From positions 1,364,001 to 1,428,000 of the forward strand of contig CBDFLS010000002.1 of the NCBI GenBank assembly GCA_965249185.1: a DNA stretch of 64,000 nucleotides, given 5' to 3'. This DNA comes from CBDFLS01 sp965249185 (GTDB lineage Bacteria; Chloroflexota; Dehalococcoidia; Lucifugimonadales; Australimonadaceae). The stretch's first letter is position 1. Each line of letters opens with the position of its first letter. Positions 24,120 through 32,930 of this stretch are shown here, one piece after another. Below the pieces are notes generated by a model. The model worked only from the letters and a program-made list of their open reading frames with translations. It ran no database searches and had not been told where the DNA came from. Position numbers and translations under genes: made by a program.

Positions 24120-26051
24120 ATGGGAGCGGTTCAGCGCTGGCTGCTGATCCTCGGCGTCGGGGCGCTGCTGGCGGCCTGCAGCGGCCCCCTGCCCACGCCC
24201 ACGAGCACGCCTCCTCCAACCCCGACGGCCACGGAGGCGACTCCGCCGATCACGGAGGCAACACCGACGGCCACGGAGGCGCCCACCAGCACGCCAACCC
24301 CAGCCCCGGCGCCGACGCCCACCGCTACCGCGACGCCGCCCAGCCTCCCTCCGCTGCCTCCCGGCATCCTATCCCGCAGCACCAGGCTCATCGTCACCGG
24401 CGACGGCCTGTGGGCCGGCCATCCCGCCAGCCGAACGGTGACGCGCCTGAGCCTGCCCGGCGGCGAGCGGGCGTGGCAGACCGCCATCGGCTGTGAGGCC
24501 ACCACCCTGGCCAGGCTGGCGCCGAGGCTCTTCGTGGCCTGCTTCGACTCCGGAGAGATCGTGGTCCTGGACGAGGACAGCGGCGAGCCGCTGTCCCGCC
24601 GGCGGGTGGGCCACGGGCCCTTCGGCCTGCTCGCCATCGCCGGCCGCCTCTACGTGACCCTGGCCAACGAGGGAGCGGTCGCGGTCCTCCACGCCGACAC
24701 GCTGAACGAGGCCGCCCGGGCCGCCACCGGCATCGAGCCCAGAGGGCTGGCGCTCAAAGGAGACCGGCTCTACGTGACCCACCTGCTGGACGCCTCGGTC
24801 CGCACCTACGACGCCCGAACGCTGGAGCCCTTGGGCACGGTCCAGACCGGCGTGCAGTCGGCGTTCGCCGAAAGCGTCACCCTCAGCGCCCCCAACGAGC
24901 GCGCCTACCTCCCTCACCAGCGCCAGAACATCACCAACATGGCCCGGCTCTTCGATAGCACCGTGTTCCCCGTTGTCAGCGTGCTGGACACCCAGGGCCT
25001 GAGCCGGCTGAGGAGAGACTCGCTGGCCCTCGACTCGGTGGACACCCCCGTCGGCATGCCCACGACGGCCGTCCTGAGCCCCGACGAGACGCGCCTCTAT
25101 GTGGTCAACGCGGCCAGCGACGATCTGTCGGTGGTGGACCTGACCACGAACCTGGGCGCCGGGCACCTGGCCGTCGGCCACCACCCGCGCGACCTGGCCA
25201 TCTCGCCCGACGGGGCGCGGCTGTACACGCTGAACCTCGTGTCGGACGACATCACTGTCGTGGATACCGGGACCCTGGAGGTCGTCGCCACGCTGGCGCT
25301 GGCGGAGGACCCGAGGCCGGCGGTCATCCAGCAGGGCGAGCGGCTCTTTTTCACCAGCCGCCCCAACGAGGTCGCCCGGGACAACTGGATGGCGTGCGCT
25401 TCGTGTCACGCCGACGCCGGATCCGACGGGCGGACCTGGCTGGGGACCACGGGCGGAGCCCGCAACACGCCCGTGCTGCGGGGCATCGGCGACACCGAGC
25501 CGCTCCACTGGTCCGCCGACCGGGCGGACGTGCAGGCGTTCCAGGACACCTTCACCGGCCTGATGGCCGGGGCCGGCCTCTCAGACCAGGAGCTGGACGC
25601 GCTGGCCGCCTACCTGAACAGCCTGCAGCCGCTCTCCAGCCCCCTGCGGAGCACCGACGGCGGGCTCACCGAAAAGGCCACCCAAGGAGCGGCCGTCTTT
25701 CAGCAGGCGGGCTGCGCGGTCTGTCACAGCCCGCCGCTCCTCACCGACCGCCAGTTGCACGACGTGGGCACGGGCGAGCCCTTCCACGCCCATCCGTCCG
25801 GCACGGGCGTGGTCCCCGAGACGATGGGCTCCGCCTTCGATACGCCGAGTCTGCGGGAGCTGTGGCACACGGCCCCTTACCTGCACGACGGCCGGGCGCC
25901 CACGCTCCGGGACGTGCTTACCACCTTCAACACCGCCGATGAGCACGGGCTGACCAGCGGGCTCTCGGAGACCGAGCTCGCCGCCCTCGAGGCCTTTCTG
26001 CTGGCCCTGCCCTTGACGCCGAAGGAGATGGAGCGGCTCTTCTCGAACTAA
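24120..26051 (+). CDS. Lipoprotein with YVTN-like beta-propeller and di-haem cytochrome c domain
   Basis: A 643-residue exported protein. The signal peptide ends in the lipobox LLAAC and is followed by a 55-residue Thr/Pro/Ala linker. A seven-bladed-propeller-like domain comes next (repeats such as RLYVVNAASDDLSVVD, RLYTLNLVSDDITVVDTGTLEVVATL). The C-terminal third resembles di-haem cytochrome c peroxidase/MauG proteins. It has two c-type haem sites, CASCH (about residue 427) and CAVCH (about 535), and PYLHDGRAPTLRDVL near the end. It probably transfers electrons or oxidises a substrate outside the membrane. Start ATG 24120. Confidence 0.88.
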   Translation: MGAVQRWLLILGVGALLAACSGPLPTPTSTPPPTPTATEATPPITEATPTATEAPTSTPTPAPAPTPTATATPPSLPPLPPGILSRSTRLIVTGDGLWAGHPASRTVTRLSLPGGERAWQTAIGCEATTLARLAPRLFVACFDSGEIVVLDEDSGEPLSRRRVGHGPFGLLAIAGRLYVTLANEGAVAVLHADTLNEAARAATGIEPRGLALKGDRLYVTHLLDASVRTYDARTLEPLGTVQTGVQSAFAESVTLSAPNERAYLPHQRQNITNMARLFDSTVFPVVSVLDTQGLSRLRRDSLALDSVDTPVGMPTTAVLSPDETRLYVVNAASDDLSVVDLTTNLGAGHLAVGHHPRDLAISPDGARLYTLNLVSDDITVVDTGTLEVVATLALAEDPRPAVIQQGERLFFTSRPNEVARDNWMACASCHADAGSDGRTWLGTTGGARNTPVLRGIGDTEPLHWSADRADVQAFQDTFTGLMAGAGLSDQELDALAAYLNSLQPLSSPLRSTDGGLTEKATQGAAVFQQAGCAVCHSPPLLTDRQLHDVGTGEPFHAHPSGTGVVPETMGSAFDTPSLRELWHTAPYLHDGRAPTLRDVLTTFNTADEHGLTSGLSETELAALEAFLLALPLTPKEMERLFSN

Positions 26052-26170
26052 TGGAAAATCGGAGAGAAGCGGCATCCTTGGCATCTTGAGCAGATGGTGT
26101 GCCTGCTCTCCCATCCGTGGTCAGCCCTCGTCGCCCCCTCTCACGCTAAGCCTTTCGGCTCTGTTCAGAA

Positions 26171-26201
26171 CGGGCCTGTCGAAGGGTCACCCTGAGCGAA
26201 G
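26171..26201. repeat. REP-like palindromic sequence
   Basis: CCTGTCGAAGGGTCACCCTGAGCGAAG-type sequence, related to the cores at 31257-31279, 54971-54993 and 17573-17591. It lies in the intergenic region after the cytochrome gene. Confidence 0.75.
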
Positions 26202-26346
26202 CCGACGGGAAGGGTCGCCGTGGGCAGCTACGCGACGGCTGCCAGGTTGCCGCACCTGAATGGCGAGCTGGCCGATACGCACCGGGAGCTAAGGGACGAG
26301 GCAGCCGTCCGATGGACGTAGCCAGGTACCTCCCGCGTCCACACAA

Positions 26347-26380
26347 GAAGAGCCCCCGCCGTATTTGGCGGGGGCTCTCT
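26347..26380 (-). terminator. Strong hairpin between convergent genes
   Basis: GAGCCCCCGCC-loop-GGCGGGGGCTC forms an 11-bp GC-rich stem 5 bp beyond the stop of the lipoprotein pseudogene; the minus-strand continuation is TTCTTGTG. It may end transcription from both directions. Confidence 0.6.
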
Positions 26381-26384
26381 GGAA

Positions 26385-27620
26385 TCACCTGGCAAGAGCG
26401 AAGCCTGGAATCCCCCTAAGGGCCTTCAAACACGTTCTCCAGATCGCGAGGTCCGGCAGGTCCGCAATAAGCGCCTGGAGCTCCGCCACCGTGGTCTTGG
26501 AAGTGATGGTCACGGAGGTCTGGCTGGCGGACACGTCTAGCTTCGTCAGCAGGCCCTTGACCTACTCATCGTCGATGAACGCGCGGATGAGCTTTGATAA
26601 GCCGTCCAGACCGTCCGCGGCGTCCGTGGCCGATTACGAGATGGCGAACTCCACCATGCTCTTGGCCTCGAGGCTCTTGCCGTCCTTGTCCATCGCAAGA
26701 CCCACCACCTGGATGTCAGTGAACAAGTCCGGGATTACGAGGACGTTCGGTGGCACCTCCTGAAGCTCTGCAAAAGTTTCTCCATGGAGTGTGAATGAGG
26801 TCTTGAGCCAGGGGTTACCCAGGGACTTGAAGTTCTCCATGAGACTGCCACCGAGTGGCTTCCGGTCTCCCTCCAGCAAATCCACCACCTGCCGCGTCGC
26901 CTCGGGGTTGCCCAGTACGCCGGTCTCGTCGTCCAGGAAGATCAGGGCCAACTCTTCCTGGGACGCTTGCTGGGACAGCACCGAGGCACCATAAACGGAC
27001 ACGTAGTAGTCGAAGACGTCCTGGTCGGACCGCCCAGCGGCCAATCGCTCCCGCACAATGGCCCGCATCTGCTTGGCCAGTGTGGTTTGGGACTCGTAGA
27101 TTGTCTCACCAGGGCACACGGGACACATGAGCTGCTTGTCAAGGGCCAGCGTCCGCTCTTCCAGAGCCATCGCCTCATCGTCCTTCTCGCCGAAGGAGTA
27201 TACTGTGTGCCCCTTGTAGTCGCTGGTGGTGAACTGAACCTCGGCGGCCTCCTCTATGCCCAGGAGCAGGGCGTCCTGGTCGAAGCTCCCGTTGACGACG
27301 ACGCCGAAGAAGTCATCCGAGACAAAGTCGCCGAAGAGGACGAACCGTGGGAACTGCCGGAGGTCTACTCCGATCTCGTCTTGGGCTTCGGCGAGCAAGC
27401 CCTGGAGGGTGGCGGGCTCCTACCCCTCCTTCGGCAGCGCCTCGTAGAGCCGCGCTATGTCCTCGTCGGCCAGGGCCTTGCCCAACTCCAGTTGCAAAAT
27501 GATGTTGACACCATCGGGGACCAGCTCCACGGCGACGGGGACCCGCTGCTTGGCGGCGGGCGCCCCGACGACGTCGCCGTCATCGCACGCGACGAGTAGG
27601 AGAGCCGTCAGGACTGCCAT
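26385..27620 (-). pseudogene. Lipoprotein paralogue with nonsense mutations and an inserted CcmH-like segment
   Basis: The sequence is a paralogue of the lipoprotein at 22083-23414. It has the lipobox LLLVAC, LVPDGVNIILQLELGKAL, GVDLRQFPRFVLFGD and DDETGVLGNPEATRQVVDLLEGDRKPL. Three in-frame stops interrupt it: TAG near 27422, TAA at 26634-26636 and TAG near 26563. Homology continues in the same frame after each. Between YSFGEKDD and ELALIFLDDE lies a foreign stretch of about 65 residues (26976-27170). It contains LMCPVCPGETIYESQ and VRERLAAGRSDQDVFDYYVSVYG, the thiol-redox core of the cytochrome c maturation protein CcmH. The gene is non-functional as one protein. Confidence 0.8.
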
Positions 27621-27684
27621 GACAGTCCCTATGGCTCTGCGCTATGGTCTCGCTCCTCGTGGACCCGTTATGGAGGGGGCTGGG

Positions 27685-27876
27685 CTACGCCCGAAGCAGC
27701 ACGTTCTGGTGGGTGCGCAGACACCGGGTACAGACGTGTACACGCTGGCGCCTGCCATTGATCATCAGCTTGGCACGCTGGATGTTGGGCAGGAACCAAC
27801 GCTTGGTATGCCTGTTGGAGTGGCTCACGTTGTGGCCCGAGTGGGGCCGCACATCGCACAACCCACACTTGGCCAT
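27685..27876 (-). CDS. rpmB: 50S ribosomal protein L28
   Basis: A 63-residue protein from ATG 27876. It matches the zinc-ribbon form of L28: MAKCGLCDVRPHSGHNVSHSN, then RRQRVHVCTRC with the second CxxC pair, and LRTHQNVL. L28 is a structural part of the large ribosomal subunit. It is transcribed divergently from fakA, a frequent gene order in Gram-positive-type genomes and Chloroflexota. A plus-strand frame covering it is a shadow. Confidence 0.93.
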   Translation of the reverse strand: MAKCGLCDVRPHSGHNVSHSNRHTKRWFLPNIQRAKLMINGRRQRVHVCTRCLRTHQNVLLRA

Positions 27877-27990
27877 TTCGAGTCCTTCCATCCTACCCAA
27901 GAGCGCCGCTCTCCCGACTTTGACGCGGACGAGCGATGTTCTTTAGAATGCTCAGCTACAGCACACTGGCGGGAGCCCATGTAGTTTAGC

Positions 27991-29658
27991 ATGCCGAAGT
28001 TGAGGCGGCAACGTATGGTCACACCGGAGGCGGGCGGGCAGGTGGTCTCCCTGAATGGCGAGTCCTTCCGTCAGCTCGTGGCGGCGGGCACCCGGTGCCT
28101 GGAGAGCCACGTGGAAGAGATCAACGCCCTCAACGTGTTCCCCGTGCCGGACGGCGACACGGGCATCAACATGCTGCTGACTCTCCGCGCCGCCGAGTCC
28201 GCGCCGGAGCCGCCCCCGCAAGCGCCGGACACCGTTGCCCAGATAAGCAACACCATGGCCCGGAGCGCGCTGCTGGGAGCGCGAGGAAACAGCGGCGTCA
28301 TCTTCGCTCAGTTCCTAAAGGGGCTGGCGACGGGCCTCGCCTCGTGTGCCGACTGCGACGGCCCCACCATGGCGCGGGCGCTGGATGTGGCCGCCACGGC
28401 GGCCTACAAAGCGGTGAGCGAGCCGGCCGAGGGCACCATGCTCACGGTCATGCGGGCCGCCGCCGACGCCACGGCTGCCAGCGCGGACGGCCTCCCCACG
28501 GTCTGGGAGACCGCATACAACGCCGCCACGGAGGCGCTGGCCCATACCCCGGAGCAGCTTCCGGTGCTCAAGGAGGCCGGCGTCGTGGACGCGGGCGGAC
28601 AGGGCGTGGTGGTCTTCATGGCCGGGGCCTTGGCCTTCATCCACGGCCGGCAGGAGGCCTCGGTGGAGATAACGGCCCCCGCCGGTGGGGTCGTGGCCAC
28701 CACCAGCGTCAGCCGCGAGTTCCTGGAGCACACGGAGAACGAGCGGTACGGCTACTGCACCCAGTTCGTGATCCGGGGCGGCGAGCTGGACCTGGAGGGC
28801 GTGCGCGAGCGCGTGGCGGCGCTGGGCTGGTCCGCCGTGGTGGTAGGCGACGACACGCTCATCAAGGTCCACGTCCATGCGGAGGACCCGGGCCCCCTAC
28901 TGAGCGTGGGGGCCGCCGTGGGCGCGCTGGAGCAGGTGAAGGTGGAGAACATGGACGTCATGCACCAGGAGTTCATGGCGCGCCACGGATACTTCGCGGC
29001 TTCCCAGGCCCTGGCCGTGGTGGCCGTGGCCCAGGGCCGTGGGCTAGAGCGGGTGATGCGGGAGCTGGGCGCCGTGGTCGTTCCCGGCGGCCAGAGTATG
29101 AACCCCAGCGCCCAGCAGCTTATCGACGCCGCCACGCGCTCCTCGGCGCAGCGGGTGGTGCTGCTGCCCAACAACCCCAACATCCTGCTGACGGCCCAGC
29201 AGGCCACTGAGCTGTGCGAGACGCCATGCACGGTGGTGCCCTCCCGAACGGTCGCCCAGGGCATCGCCGCGCTGCTGGCCTTCAACCCGGACCAGGACGC
29301 CGATGCCACCATCGCGGCGATGGACCGCGCCATGGCATCCGTCCGCAGCGGCGAGGTAACCACCGCAGTCCGCTCCTCCAGCGTCGGCGGCGTGCCCATC
29401 GCCGCGGGCCAGGCCATGGCCCTTCTGGACGGCGAGCTGGTGTCCGCCACGTCGTCCCCCGAGCAGGCGGTCATGGAGCTCCTGGAGCGCGCCGGCCTAG
29501 CCCCCGAAGCGCTAGTCACCCTCTACTTGGGCGGCGATGCCAGCGATGACGACGCCGCCGCCACCGCCGAGGAGGTCCGCCGCCGCTGGCCCGAGAGCGA
29601 GGTGGAGGTGGTCTACGGCGGCCAGCCCCATTATCATTACCTCATCTCTATCGAGTAG
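27991..29658 (+). CDS. fakA: DAK2-domain fatty-acid kinase subunit (FakA-like)
   Basis: A 555-residue protein. The N-terminal DAK2 kinase domain has NVFPVPDGDTGINMLLTL (Mg-ATP-binding aspartates) and LLGARGNSGVIFAQFLKG, and later VVDAGGQGVVVFMAG. A central domain carries CTQFVIRGGELDLEGVRERV and the HVHAEDPGPLL motif, and the C-terminal half is the DegV-like DAK1_2 domain. FakA phosphorylates fatty acids presented by FakB/DegV proteins to give acyl-phosphate for phospholipid synthesis. A DegV gene follows 17 bp downstream, which fits a FakAB pair. Confidence 0.93.
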   Translation: MPKLRRQRMVTPEAGGQVVSLNGESFRQLVAAGTRCLESHVEEINALNVFPVPDGDTGINMLLTLRAAESAPEPPPQAPDTVAQISNTMARSALLGARGNSGVIFAQFLKGLATGLASCADCDGPTMARALDVAATAAYKAVSEPAEGTMLTVMRAAADATAASADGLPTVWETAYNAATEALAHTPEQLPVLKEAGVVDAGGQGVVVFMAGALAFIHGRQEASVEITAPAGGVVATTSVSREFLEHTENERYGYCTQFVIRGGELDLEGVRERVAALGWSAVVVGDDTLIKVHVHAEDPGPLLSVGAAVGALEQVKVENMDVMHQEFMARHGYFAASQALAVVAVAQGRGLERVMRELGAVVVPGGQSMNPSAQQLIDAATRSSAQRVVLLPNNPNILLTAQQATELCETPCTVVPSRTVAQGIAALLAFNPDQDADATIAAMDRAMASVRSGEVTTAVRSSSVGGVPIAAGQAMALLDGELVSATSSPEQAVMELLERAGLAPEALVTLYLGGDASDDDAAATAEEVRRRWPESEVEVVYGGQPHYHYLISIE

Positions 29659-29675
29659 GCCGCACAGGAGGCGCT

Positions 29676-30509
29676 ATGACCGTAAAAGTGGTCACCGACA
29701 GCACCGCGGACCTGCCGCCGGAGCTCGCGAAAGCCCTGGATATCACGGTGGTGCCGCTAAACGTCCACTTCGGCACAGAGACGTACCTGGACGGGGTAGA
29801 CCTCACGGTAGACAAGTTCTTCGAGCGACTGAGCTCCAGCAAGGTGCTACCCAAGACCTCGCAGCCCTTGGTGGGGGCCTTCAGCCAGGTCTACGCCGGC
29901 CTCGCGGGCCAGGGTCACGAAATCGTCTCCATCCACATCAGCGCCAAGCTCAGCGGCACCTGCAACTCGGCGGTGCAGGCTATTCAGGAGGCGCCGAAGG
30001 CGAAGGTGACGCTGGTGGACTCCCTGGGCGCCTCCATCTGGCTGGCCTTGGTGGCCATGGCGGCGGCCCGGGTGGCCCAGGGTGGCGCGTCCCAGGCGGA
30101 GGTGGCCCAGACGGCCCTCGACGCCATCCCGCAGATGGACCTCTACTTTGTGCTCGACACGCTGGAATATCTGCAAAGGGGCGGACGCATCGGCAGGGCC
30201 CAGGCGCTCATCGGCTCCCTGCTCAGCATCAAGCCCATCCTCACTATCCGCGACGGCGAGGTGCACCCCTATGAGAAGGTGCGGACCGGAGCCAAAGCCC
30301 TGGCGCGTACCAAAGAGATCGTCCGTGAGATGGCGCCCTACGCCGAACTGGCGGTGATGCACGCTTCGAGGCCGGCGGACGCCGAGGCGCTGGCGGCGGA
30401 GCTGCAGCCTCTCTGCCCCAACAGCCCGATCATCCTCACGCAAGTAGGACCGGTCATTGGGACCCATGTCGGCCCCGGGGCCTTGGGCGTGGCCATGCGC
30501 AAGGCGTAG
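29676..30509 (+). CDS. DegV-family fatty-acid-binding protein (FakB-like)
   Basis: A 277-residue protein. It has the DegV start VKVVTDSTADLPPELAKAL, followed by TSQPLVGAFSQVY and SIHISAKLSGTCNSA. LYFVLDTLEYLQRGGRIGRAQALIGSLLSIKPIL is strongly conserved in DegV proteins, and the end has GPVIGTHVGPGALGVA. These proteins hold a fatty acid in a buried tunnel and hand it to FakA. The ATG lies 17 bp after fakA, and the stop overlaps the first base of the next gene's GTG, so the three are probably one operon. Confidence 0.93.
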   Translation: MTVKVVTDSTADLPPELAKALDITVVPLNVHFGTETYLDGVDLTVDKFFERLSSSKVLPKTSQPLVGAFSQVYAGLAGQGHEIVSIHISAKLSGTCNSAVQAIQEAPKAKVTLVDSLGASIWLALVAMAAARVAQGGASQAEVAQTALDAIPQMDLYFVLDTLEYLQRGGRIGRAQALIGSLLSIKPILTIRDGEVHPYEKVRTGAKALARTKEIVREMAPYAELAVMHASRPADAEALAAELQPLCPNSPIILTQVGPVIGTHVGPGALGVAMRKA

Positions 30510-31177
30510 TGGAGCGGAGAGATTCCACTGACCACTGCCCCTTGCGGCGGCGGGCCGCCGTCGCCGACAATGCGCCCGTGAACAATCCAGCTACGGCGGC
30601 GAGTCGTTTCGGTGAAGTGGTAGAGGCGTCGGTGGAGGGGCTGGTAGCCCAGTGCCACCGGCTCTACGAGTCGCCGCCCCTGGGCGCCCTGGTCCGCGCG
30701 GGCGAGTCGTGCGCCGTGTACGGTGTTGTCGCCGGCGTGGCCACGACCAGTCTGGACCCCACGCGCCGAGTCGTGGCCCGGGGCGCCGAAGCGGAATCCG
30801 AGGCCCAGGTCTACCAGGAGCACCCACAGTTAGAGCGCCTGCTTCGCACCAGCGTCACCCTCACCGTGGTGGGCCACGAGGAGGGCGCGGAGCTGCGACA
30901 GTACTTGCCCCCGCTCCCGCCGCGCATCCACACCTTCCTCTACACCTGCCGTCCGGAGGAAGTGCGCCAGTTCACGGAGCAGACCGATTTCCTGACCCTG
31001 CTGGCCGGGCCGCGTGGCGCCACCGGCGACGAGGTGCTGGCCGCCTGTCTGCGGCAGGCCGCCACGGCCCACGTGCGGCCCCACGAATTCCTGGTTCGCG
31101 CCAGCCGCGCCGTGGCCTCCCTGCTGGGGAGCGATACGCCGCGCCTGAACGCTATCTTGCGCAGGCTGCCGCTGTGA
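30509..31177 (+). CDS. HAS-barrel-like protein of unknown function
   Basis: A 222-residue soluble protein. The N-terminal 100 residues (FGEVVEASVEGLVAQCHRLY, LVRAGESCAVYGVVAGV, HPQLERLLRTSVTLTVVGHE) look like the beta-barrel HAS domain found at the start of HerA helicases and ATP-synthase-like proteins. No Walker motif follows, so it is not a helicase. The remaining helical part is unassigned. GTG 30509 overlaps the degV stop; GTG 30578 is an alternative that removes a non-conserved leader. Operon placement after degV is visible, but the function is not. Confidence 0.6.
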   Translation: MERRDSTDHCPLRRRAAVADNAPVNNPATAASRFGEVVEASVEGLVAQCHRLYESPPLGALVRAGESCAVYGVVAGVATTSLDPTRRVVARGAEAESEAQVYQEHPQLERLLRTSVTLTVVGHEEGAELRQYLPPLPPRIHTFLYTCRPEEVRQFTEQTDFLTLLAGPRGATGDEVLAACLRQAATAHVRPHEFLVRASRAVASLLGSDTPRLNAILRRLPL

Positions 31178-31256
31178 GCGCGAGGTGGGATGGCTGTAGC
31201 GGGCTCAATGGTGGCGCTTCAGCGCGCTCACCCGTCCGATGCTGCTCCATTCATGG

Positions 31257-31330
31257 TTCGACAGGCTCAGGGTGAGCGGCTTTATTCTTCCGCTCGTGGT
31301 TAGCGGATTGCATATGCCCCGCTCATGGTG
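31257..31330. repeat. REP-like repeat copy
   Basis: TTCGACAGGCTCAGGGTGAG (31257-31276) is identical to 54971-54990. A CCGCTC(G/A)TGGT(T/G)AGC block follows in both copies. It lies in the 256-bp non-coding stretch 31178-31433, which otherwise holds short imperfect palindromes. Confidence 0.75.
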
Positions 31331-31463
31331 AGCCCCGATTGCATCGGGAGCCCCGGTTGGTCGGACCTATCGAAACATCCGAAGCCGGCGATACCTCGTA
31401 ATCCTATAAGGTGGGTGACAAACACCCTGCGCTGTGCCATTCTTTGGGCGAAAGGACCCGAGG

Positions 31464-31928
31464 ATGCGGGAGCAATCTCAGAGTCCGTTGCCCGTCAACA
31501 TGGACGGCAGGCTGACGATGGCCTACGCCTCCCACCTTGCCCTTGGCCTCGTGGTCCTCGGCGCGCTCATTTTGCAGTCGATCATCAGCATTCAGGGCTG
31601 GTACGACCGGCACCTGGAGCCCCTGACCCCGGGCGACTACACCAACCTGGCCGAGGGGTCCATGGCCTTCTACCGGTTCGTCACCATGTGGCCCTTCATC
31701 GGGAGTATTCTGGGCATCGCCCGGACCTTGGGCGACATCCCCCGCGACCTGCGCCTGGCCCTCCTGCTTTTCCTGGTGCTGATACCCATTGTCATGGGCA
31801 TCGTAGGCCTTGGCCCGCTGGTCGCCTTCTTCGCGGTGGCCTACGTAGCAGCGTCTCTCTACTTCTCCGGCAAATGGTTCCTGGCACTCTGGAGGATGCG
31901 GCGGCGCAGCCAGAGGCAGCCCTCGTAA
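31464..31928 (+). CDS. Integral membrane protein, unknown
   Basis: A 154-residue protein starting at ATG 31464 (AAGGA 7 bp upstream; an earlier GTG at 31434 is less likely). It has an N-terminal membrane segment (YASHLALGLVVLGALILQSII), a loop with GWYDRHLEPLTPGDY, another hydrophobic segment near FYRFVTMWPFIGSILGI, and two close C-terminal membrane helices (LALLLFLVLIPIVMGIVG, LVAFFAVAYVAASLYFSG). The tail is basic (RMRRRSQRQ). I do not recognise a family. It stands alone between a REP-containing gap and a convergent cyclase gene. Confidence 0.65.
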   Translation: MREQSQSPLPVNMDGRLTMAYASHLALGLVVLGALILQSIISIQGWYDRHLEPLTPGDYTNLAEGSMAFYRFVTMWPFIGSILGIARTLGDIPRDLRLALLLFLVLIPIVMGIVGLGPLVAFFAVAYVAASLYFSGKWFLALWRMRRRSQRQPS

Positions 31929-31947
31929 TAGCCCGCCGGCCGTTCCG

Positions 31948-32898
31948 TTAGAAGATGGCGATGGGATTGACGGGCGATCCCGTGCCATTCGCTAAACGCA
32001 GGGGACTCACCACCAGCAGGAACTCCCAGCGGCCCTCCTCCCGGCAAACGCGGGCAAGGTCCTCCAGGTTGCAATTGTCGATGAGCCAGCAGCCCATCAC
32101 CGGAATGCCGATGGTGTGAATGGGCATGACGAACTCCGAGTAGCCGCTGGGGAGAACATCGCTGGCCATATCACCGCCGAGCATGGCGATGTCCCGCTGA
32201 TGGAGCCAGGGAAGGCAGGCCGCGTGGATCCCCGAGGCACCATGCACCATCGGGTCCTTGGGACCTTCGGCCTTGCGGCGCTCCCAGTTGCCCGTGCGGA
32301 TGAGCAACACATCGCCCGGCTGGACCGTCACGTTGAACTGCCGCTCCGCCGCCTCCAGGTCCTCGGGGAAGACCGCCTCGCCGGGCTGCATATAGTCCAC
32401 CCCCTTGAACGCGGCCATATCGAGGAGCACGCCCCGGGTCACCACGCCGTCCTTGAGCAGGTCCACGCTCTCGACCTGGGCGCCGCCCCGAGTGCGCACC
32501 ATCTCGGCGGGGTGGCCGTTGTAGGTCTTGCCCCGCAGAAAGACGTGGGCCAGGCTGTCCACGTGGGTGATGGACCAGCCATGGAACATCATGCCGATGT
32601 ACTCCATGGCGCCGTGGCCCAGCCGACCCTGCTTGCCGGGCGTGGTGTCCCAGCCCTCGCCGCTCTCGATCATATAGAGGGCCGGGGCCACCGGAGCGTC
32701 GGCGGATGCCTCGGCCACGATGGGGCGGGCCAGCGTAACGGTCACGCCCTTCTTGACCAGGCCCACGGCCTGGAGGCGCTTCTCCGGCGTAATCGTATTG
32801 ATGGTGCCGAGCTGGTCGTCCTCGCCCCAGCGGCCCCAGTTGCTCAGGGACTCCAGGTACCCTCTGACCTCGTCTGTCGTCGGGAGGCTCTTCGCCAT
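31948..32898 (-). CDS. Cyclase-family metal-dependent hydrolase (kynurenine formamidase-like)
   Basis: A 316-residue protein of the cyclase family, which includes arylformamidases and isatin hydrolases. The metal site is in SITHVDSLAHVFLRGKTY (H-x-D-x3-H pattern). The conserved N-terminal start is NWGRWGEDDQLGTINTITPE, and DVLLIRTGNWE and GCWLIDNCNLEDLA follow. Members hydrolyse amide or lactam bonds with Zn/Mn. It ends the minus-strand block that includes two oxygenase-type genes, consistent with aromatic or heterocycle breakdown. The substrate is an inference only. Confidence 0.88.
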   Translation of the reverse strand: MAKSLPTTDEVRGYLESLSNWGRWGEDDQLGTINTITPEKRLQAVGLVKKGVTVTLARPIVAEASADAPVAPALYMIESGEGWDTTPGKQGRLGHGAMEYIGMMFHGWSITHVDSLAHVFLRGKTYNGHPAEMVRTRGGAQVESVDLLKDGVVTRGVLLDMAAFKGVDYMQPGEAVFPEDLEAAERQFNVTVQPGDVLLIRTGNWERRKAEGPKDPMVHGASGIHAACLPWLHQRDIAMLGGDMASDVLPSGYSEFVMPIHTIGIPVMGCWLIDNCNLEDLARVCREEGRWEFLLVVSPLRLANGTGSPVNPIAIF

Positions 32899-32930
32899 GG
32901 CTCCTCCTTACGTCAAGCTGTGCCCAGCCG

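Noticed and set aside
26385..27620. Recoding of TAG/TAA in the lipoprotein paralogue as amino acids
   Set aside because: Two different stop codons are involved, neither is TGA, and normal genes in the window end in the same codons; mutation is simpler.
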